A DNA stretch of 20,826 bases. It comes from Nitratifractor sp. Its GTDB lineage: Bacteria > Campylobacterota > Campylobacteria > Campylobacterales > Sulfurovaceae. Location: NCBI GenBank assembly GCA_015490055.1, contig WFYP01000016.1, forward strand, positions 1 to 20,826. The letters are read 5' to 3'. Both the position numbers and the translations under genes were made by a program. Positions 17,580-20,826 of this stretch are shown piece by piece. The stretch's first letter is position 1, and each line of letters opens with the position of its first letter. Below the pieces are notes generated by a model, which had not been told where the DNA came from, searched no databases, and saw nothing but the letters and a program-made list of their open reading frames with translations.

Positions 17580-18479
17580 ATGCGATTAGATGACGAAAGA
17601 GAAAGCTCAAATGTAGATGACAGAAGAGGCTCTAGCGGTGGTTTCGCTGGTGGTTTTGGTCGAGGTGTTCCATCTATTGGAACTATTATGTTTATTTGGC
17701 CATTAATTAGAGGCTTACTCAAAACAAAATTTGGCTGGGCACTAATAGCTATTGGAGCAGTTGCTTACTTTAGTGGTTTTAATCCTCTATCATTAGTTAC
17801 CCAAGGTAGCACTTCACACACTTCAAGTAGTAAACAAGATGAAAAATCGGCAATATTTATTAAAAAAGTTCTAGCAAGCACCGAAGATGTATGGAGTCAA
17901 GTTCTACCTAAATATGGAATTAAATATAGAGCACCTCAAATGGTACTTTTTAATGGAAGAACCACAAGTGGTTGCGGAATTGCATCTGCAAATATGGGAC
18001 CATTCTACTGCCCAGCAGACCAAAAAGTTTACTTAGACTTAAGCTTCTTTAACGAATTAGCAAGCCGACACAACTCACCTGGAGACTTTGCACAAGCTTA
18101 TGTTTTAGCACACGAAGTAGGACACCACATCCAAAATATGCTAGGAACTCTAAATAAAGTACAAAGATTAAAACAGAGCTGGGGTGGGCAAAATACAGTA
18201 AAATCAAACGCACTACAAGTTAGAGTAGAACTACAAGCCGACTGCTACGCAGGCGTTTGGGGACACTACGCACAGACTAAATTCCACCAATTAGAACCAG
18301 GCGATGTAGAAGAGGCAATCCAAGCAGCCGGCTCAATAGGCGACGACACGTTACAAAAAGAAGCACAAGGCTATGTAACACCAGAAAACTTCACCCATGG
18401 AACATCTAAACAGAGAGTAGAATGGTTCTTAAGAGGCTTCAAAACTGGCAATTTAAAAGCTTGCAATACTTTTAAATAA
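17580..18479 (+). CDS. ypfJ: YpfJ/KPN_02809-type neutral zinc metallopeptidase
   Basis: Predicted membrane-anchored zinc peptidase (putative neutral zinc metallopeptidase family, PF04228), 299 residues against about 287 for E. coli YpfJ. The N-terminus has the family's polar start MRLDDERESSNVDDRRG and a Gly-rich stretch, then a hydrophobic anchor at about residues 50-68, a short Ser/Thr linker and the catalytic domain. The zinc site is HEVGH at residues 178-182, with Glu179 as catalytic base; VELQADCYAGVWG supplies Glu217 as the likely third ligand. Cysteines 132, 144, 222 and 297 may pair outside the membrane. The physiological substrate of this family is not known to me. It is divergent from nuoA and probably monocistronic; adjacency to nuo does not show a functional link. 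Confidence 0.92.
   Translation: MRLDDERESSNVDDRRGSSGGFAGGFGRGVPSIGTIMFIWPLIRGLLKTKFGWALIAIGAVAYFSGFNPLSLVTQGSTSHTSSSKQDEKSAIFIKKVLASTEDVWSQVLPKYGIKYRAPQMVLFNGRTTSGCGIASANMGPFYCPADQKVYLDLSFFNELASRHNSPGDFAQAYVLAHEVGHHIQNMLGTLNKVQRLKQSWGGQNTVKSNALQVRVELQADCYAGVWGHYAQTKFHQLEPGDVEEAIQAAGSIGDDTLQKEAQGYVTPENFTHGTSKQRVEWFLRGFKTGNLKACNTFK
18451..18477. repeat. 9-bp inverted repeat at the 3' end of the metallopeptidase gene
   Basis: ATTTAAAAG (18451-18459) and CTTTTAAAT (18469-18477) are perfect complements around a 9-nt spacer and reach into the stop codon. It is AT-only apart from one G-C pair and has no following T run, so it is a weak candidate for mRNA 3'-end structure rather than an intrinsic terminator. 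Confidence 0.35.
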
Positions 18480-18514
18480 GTTACAAAATGACACAATCCC
18501 AAAAAGAAGAGCTA

Positions 18515-18652
18515 AAAAAACGAAAAGTTAAAACCTGCGTTCAACAGGATACCATATCCACAATTTTATGAAGTCTTTCATAGGCAACAACATATTTTGT
18601 GGGACTAACTGTCCTAACTTCACCTATTAGCCCCAAATAACAGAACATTATA
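18515..18652 (-). ncRNA. candidate structured small RNA or element remnant
   Basis: On the minus strand a perfect TATAAT (18647-18652) is followed by a run of compact stem-loops. A 6-pair stem including one G-T uses 18600-18605 and 18611-18616. TATGAA/TTCATA uses 18567-18572 and 18577-18582 with a 4-nt loop. GGATA/TATCC uses 18547-18551 and 18555-18559. CCTG/CAGG uses 18534-18537 and 18545-18548. The last is followed on this strand by TTTTAACTTTTCGTTTTTTT, resembling a weak terminator. The last two stems share two bases and exclude each other. The same strand also has a 35-codon frame (18541-18648) with no ribosome binding site. No known RNA family is recognised. Confidence 0.3.
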
Positions 18653-18689
18653 TTGTTTTTTTGTAAAAATATTAGGCACTACAGTTTAT

Positions 18690-18720
18690 AAGGTAATTTT
18701 TGTATAATGAAAATTACTTT
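18690..18720 (+). promoter_or_regulatory. TATAAT promoter inside an 11-bp-arm palindrome (putative operator)
   Basis: The arms AAGGTAATTTT (18690-18700) and AAAATTACTTT (18710-18720) are complementary at ten of eleven positions and flank a 9-bp spacer that contains a perfect TATAAT (18703-18708). A dimeric repressor bound here would cover the -10 box. The likely target is the lipoprotein gene at 18826, with a leader of about 110 nt. Confidence 0.45.
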
Positions 18721-18825
18721 GCACAAAATACGGTACGGTCTCGATAAATTTGATTATGATAAATATTTTATGATTATATTGGCTTTAAGTTGAAATAAGG
18801 GATTACATAACTACAAGGAATTTTT

Positions 18826-19224
18826 ATGCGTAAAAATTTTTTTCTCATAGCAATACTTTTTTTATTGGTTGGTTGTATAAGAGAGCCTACGCCAAAAGGG
18901 TATTTAAATATTTATAACCAAAATATGAATAAAGCTTTTAATTTGGTATATCAACAATCAAAAAAATGTTATGAAAAAGATTGGAGTTTGTTTTCAGACG
19001 GCATAGCTGTAAAAGCACACGACGGCAATCAAATTACATTTCACAGATTTGCACCCGACATAGGCTTAACAGAGCCATTTATTATTTTAGATTTTAAAAA
19101 TAATAAAATTGAAGTTACAGAAGGAACTTATGAGTGCGGATTAAGCGGATGTAAAGAGCTTAATATAAAAAGGAGTATTAGATATTGGCTTCAAGGGCAC
19201 TCTGATTGCTTAAATAAAAAATAA
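18826..19224 (+). CDS. small lipoprotein of unknown function
   Basis: 132 residues beginning with a lipoprotein signal: MRKNFFLIAILFLLVGC, with lipobox LVGC and Cys17 as the lipidated residue. The mature part has four more cysteines (48, 104, 109, 128) that could form two disulfides; the motif ECGLSGCKEL holds two of them. No family is recognised. AAGGAA lies about 6 nt before the ATG. It is convergent with the next lipoprotein gene, with only 18 bp between the stops and no clear terminator. The gene is AT-rich with many Ile, Lys and Asn codons, in contrast to the nuo genes. Export and anchoring are well supported; the role is unknown. Confidence 0.75.
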   Translation: MRKNFFLIAILFLLVGCIREPTPKGYLNIYNQNMNKAFNLVYQQSKKCYEKDWSLFSDGIAVKAHDGNQITFHRFAPDIGLTEPFIILDFKNNKIEVTEGTYECGLSGCKELNIKRSIRYWLQGHSDCLNKK

Positions 19225-19242
19225 TTTTACTTGGACAAAGAA

Positions 19243-19863
19243 TTAATCGTTTAGATAATTCTGCTTCCAAGAACTTATCGGTTTAACTTGAGTGCTAACA
19301 GGCAGTGCTTTAATATTTGGATATTTTCTTTTTGCAATTGTCATATCTATATTTGCCTGATTTGTTATTACAACTTCTCCTCCGCTTGCTACAGGGCGGT
19401 TAAATAAATCTTTGCCCTCATATTTTGTTTTAAAGAGGAAATGTCCTAAATAGGTTACGGTATGCGGTTTAACCGTAAAATATATAGGTTCTGCTTTTTT
19501 AGGGAGAATATAAGAACTTGTTGCATAATTTGCCATAGACCAATTTGTCAGTGCATAATTTCCTGCTGGAAGTTCAATAGCAAGAACACGCCCGCGGACA
19601 TTTTTAATAAATTTAAAATCATTGTCAAACGGGTTGTAATCGTTTTCTGCATTAATGTAATGGTTATCTTTGCTACCAATTTTATGAAATGTTACACCAC
19701 CGTTTAATGCTGTTACTTCGCTTTTGTCATTTACTAAAGCTATTACGGCAACACCGTTGTTTTCTTTAATCTCTTTATTTGGTTTTAAGAAATGGGTAGA
19801 AACACATCCGTTTATAATAAATACTATCAATATAAGTAAAATTTTGTAAAATTTTTTATACAT
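19243..19863 (-). CDS. lipoprotein of unknown function
   Basis: 206 residues with a type II signal: MYKKFYKILLILIVFIINGC, so Cys20 is the likely lipidated residue. The body looks beta-rich. Segments such as AIELPAGNYALTNWSM and PIYFTVKPHTVTYLGHF have the pattern of secreted or lipoprotein beta-sandwich domains that annotators often place in DUF2846-like families; this resemblance is from memory and weak. There are no other cysteines. AAGGTGA lies 5 nt before the ATG, with a consensus extended -10 further upstream, so it has its own promoter. Convergent with the smaller lipoprotein gene. Confidence 0.75.
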   Translation of the reverse strand: MYKKFYKILLILIVFIINGCVSTHFLKPNKEIKENNGVAVIALVNDKSEVTALNGGVTFHKIGSKDNHYINAENDYNPFDNDFKFIKNVRGRVLAIELPAGNYALTNWSMANYATSSYILPKKAEPIYFTVKPHTVTYLGHFLFKTKYEGKDLFNRPVASGGEVVITNQANIDMTIAKRKYPNIKALPVSTQVKPISSWKQNYLND

Positions 19864-19891
19864 GGAATCACCTTTAAATGCAATATGGTTA

Positions 19892-19900
19892 ATTATATCA
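19892..19900 (-). promoter_or_regulatory. extended -10 promoter of the 206-residue lipoprotein gene
   Basis: The minus strand reads TGATATAAT: TG, one base, then perfect TATAAT at 19892-19897. Transcription would begin near 19885, leaving a leader of about 22 nt that contains the AAGGTGA ribosome binding site. This is the best match to a vegetative promoter in the window. Confidence 0.6.
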
Positions 19901-19996
19901 TATTTCTTAAGATACTATACACTAAAGTTCTCAAGTTTCTATAAAACTCTATTGATTAGAAAAATTCAAAAGTGATGATAGACCCTCTTACTATTT

Positions 19997-20362
19997 TTAA
20001 TCATCAATATCTATTATAACATTACTCTTAAGAATTCCAAACTCATACTCTTTTGGATATTTATACTCTCGCATTCCCATACCAATTTCTATATAATTAA
20101 TCAAGCCATTTTCATAAAAGATAATATCAACCCAGCAAGGGTGTTCGAACTCTTTTGAGCGAATCTCTAAGATAGAGTATCTTTGGCTCTCAAGGTTATC
20201 GAAGTTCTCTTTATAAATAAACTCTGCAAATACCCCAACACCCGTAAACTCTCTTTTAATGCTTTGCAAATTCTTTAAAGAGTTATCAACCGCATCTTTT
20301 AACTTAGGGCAGTATTTTTGAAACTCTTTTAAAATATCCTGTTCGATTTGCTCTATAATCAT
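19997..20362 (-). CDS. small cytoplasmic protein of unknown function
   Basis: 121 residues, no signal peptide and no membrane segment. The N-terminus is predicted helical (MIIEQIEQDILKEFQKYC) and the second half looks like beta strands (YSILEIRSKEF, WVDIIFYENGLINYIEIGMG), ending in an acidic IIDIDD. The size, acidity and alpha-then-beta layout recall immunity proteins of polymorphic toxin loci, but no family is recognised and this is only an impression. The ATG is 3 nt after the stop of the frameshifted gene upstream, with AGG in TATAGGTTAAATT as ribosome binding site, so the two form one transcription unit. Confidence 0.65.
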   Translation of the reverse strand: MIIEQIEQDILKEFQKYCPKLKDAVDNSLKNLQSIKREFTGVGVFAEFIYKENFDNLESQRYSILEIRSKEFEHPCWVDIIFYENGLINYIEIGMGMREYKYPKEYEFGILKSNVIIDIDD

Positions 20363-20365
20363 AAT

Positions 20366-20706
20366 TTAACCTATAAGATTTCGTGATATTTTTTGCATAA
20401 CAGTTTTTAAAATATCTAGTCTGTTGTTATCTAACATATGCTCATAAAAATCAAAAAAATCATACTCATAAAACTGCTTTTCATCAAAATTAGTACTATT
20501 TTTTGGTAAATTATGTATAAGCCCAAAGAGGTATGAGGCGATTGTATAGTTTTCTTTTTTAATCTCATCTCTAGCTTACTCTTTTTGCTGATTGTTTGTG
20601 CAACTTCATCTATATAATTTTCTAACTCTTTAGTGTAATTGTTGCTATAAAGACTGTTTCTTATAAATGCAAACTCTGTATATTTGTTAAAAATTTCATC
20701 TATCAT
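20366..20706 (-). pseudogene. small unknown protein gene broken by a one-base frameshift
   Basis: The frame from the ATG at 20706 (behind TTAGGATAAAAT) runs well for about 43 residues (MIDEIFNKYTEFAFIRNSLY onwards, to AQTISKKS). After that it drifts into a Lys- and Met-rich, unlikely tail that stops at 20431. A second frame takes over near 20572: ARDEIKKENYTIASYLFGLI and on through FDEKQFYEYDFFDFYEHML to a stop at 20366-20368, 3 nt before the next gene. Joined, the two halves give a coherent protein of about 113 residues. Restoring one base in the AGTAAGCTAG stretch (minus strand) would repair it. It may be a true mutation or a sequencing error. Function unknown; acidic, soluble, mostly helical. 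Confidence 0.7.
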
Positions 20707-20744
20707 ATTTTATCCTAAAACAATAAATTGTTAAGCTTGTATTC

Positions 20745-20826
20745 TTACAACAACAGTTTACCATAAACATCACTCTTAAAAAATTTGTAACCTAAATAGC
20801 ATCTAAATCTAATAAAAAGGTGTATA
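20745..20826 (-). CDS. possible C-terminal end of a gene entering from the right edge
   Basis: A frame is open from the window edge for 26 codons on the minus strand and ends with TAA at 20745-20747. It reads RFRCYLGYKFFKSDVYGKLL near its end. The start is outside the window. The stretch is short enough to be open by chance in AT-rich DNA, and no family is recognised. If real, it would lie 38 bp upstream of the frameshifted gene and could belong to the same operon. Confidence 0.22.
   Translation of the reverse strand, partial: IHLFIRFRCYLGYKFFKSDVYGKLLL

Larger units (their letters stand above)
18480..18825. other. 346-bp intergenic region without a convincing protein gene
   Basis: No open frame with a plausible ribosome binding site is present. 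The left half (18534-18640) is less AT-rich than its surroundings and holds several short hairpins. The right half has a palindrome around a TATAAT box (18690-18720) and, nearer the next gene, a second weak -10 (TATATT, 18775-18780) that would give a 40-nt leader. A T7 run at 18656-18662 follows a 5-pair stem (AACAG at 18639-18643, TTGTT at 18653-18657), which could be a poor terminator for the metallopeptidase gene. Confidence 0.6.

Noticed and set aside
17528..17722. Minus-strand frame opposite the start of the metallopeptidase gene
   Set aside because: It is Pro-rich because it reads the reverse of the Gly-rich N-terminus; it has no supporting signals and the plus-strand gene is a clear family member.
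18488..18571. 27-codon plus-strand frame starting MTQSQKEELKKRK just after the metallopeptidase gene
   Set aside because: No ribosome binding site, ends inside the hairpin cluster, and no conserved pattern.
18532..18608. Plus-strand reading IPYPQFYEVFHRQQHILWD, which superficially recalls the start of class I ribonucleotide reductase beta subunits
   Set aside because: Only about 25 codons, no start codon, overlaps strong inverted repeats and a competing minus-strand frame. The likeness is too weak to call a gene fragment without a search.
19462..19707. Plus-strand frame opposite the 206-residue lipoprotein gene
   Set aside because: Antisense to a gene with a good lipoprotein signal, ribosome binding site and promoter; Cys/Arg-rich shadow composition.
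19920..19996. Possible terminator after the two-gene unit (AGTTT/AAACT stem near 19935-19949)
   Set aside because: Only five A/T-rich pairs and no following T run on the minus strand.

Overview
The window carries a nearly complete respiratory complex I (nuo) operon on the minus strand (17356 down to 2), then a short, more AT-rich accessory stretch (about 18480-20826). The organism looks like a low-GC member of the Campylobacterota (epsilonproteobacteria), probably near Sulfurimonas. The reasons are the AT-rich coding style, a NuoE-like protein of only 76 residues, and the replacement of the usual NADH-binding NuoF by an unrelated flavoprotein. The genus is an inference.

Region 1, 2-17356 (minus): nuoA, B, C, D, a cysteine-free NuoE-like gene, a NuoF-fragment/GltD-type flavoprotein fusion, two tandem nuoG paralogues, then nuoH, I, J, K, L, M, N. 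The genes overlap or sit within 25 nt of each other, so they should be one transcript. The membrane arm (A, H, J, K, L, M, N) and the Q module (B, C, D, I) look fully functional. The electron-input module is unusual: there is no FMN/NADH Rossmann domain of the NuoF type and no N1a cluster in NuoE. In their place is a two-nucleotide-site FAD flavoprotein with extra Fe-S cysteines, plus two NuoG proteins that each keep all the cysteines for N1b, N5, N6a/N6b and N7. A complex I fed by something other than plain NADH (NADPH, ferredoxin or flavodoxin) is the natural reading, but the donor cannot be read from sequence.

Region 2, 17357-18479: a 223-bp divergent promoter region with a GC-rich hairpin near the nuo start and a 14-bp palindrome, then a plus-strand membrane-anchored zinc metallopeptidase of the YpfJ family.

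Region 3, 18480-20826: a 346-bp gap with a cluster of small hairpins behind a consensus -10 box on the minus strand (candidate small RNA or element remnant) and a palindrome centred on a TATAAT box. Then come two convergent lipoprotein genes of unknown function and a minus-strand two-gene unit of small unknown proteins, the first broken by a single-base frameshift. The tail of another reading frame may enter at the right edge. No tRNA, rRNA, CRISPR array or intact insertion sequence was seen.
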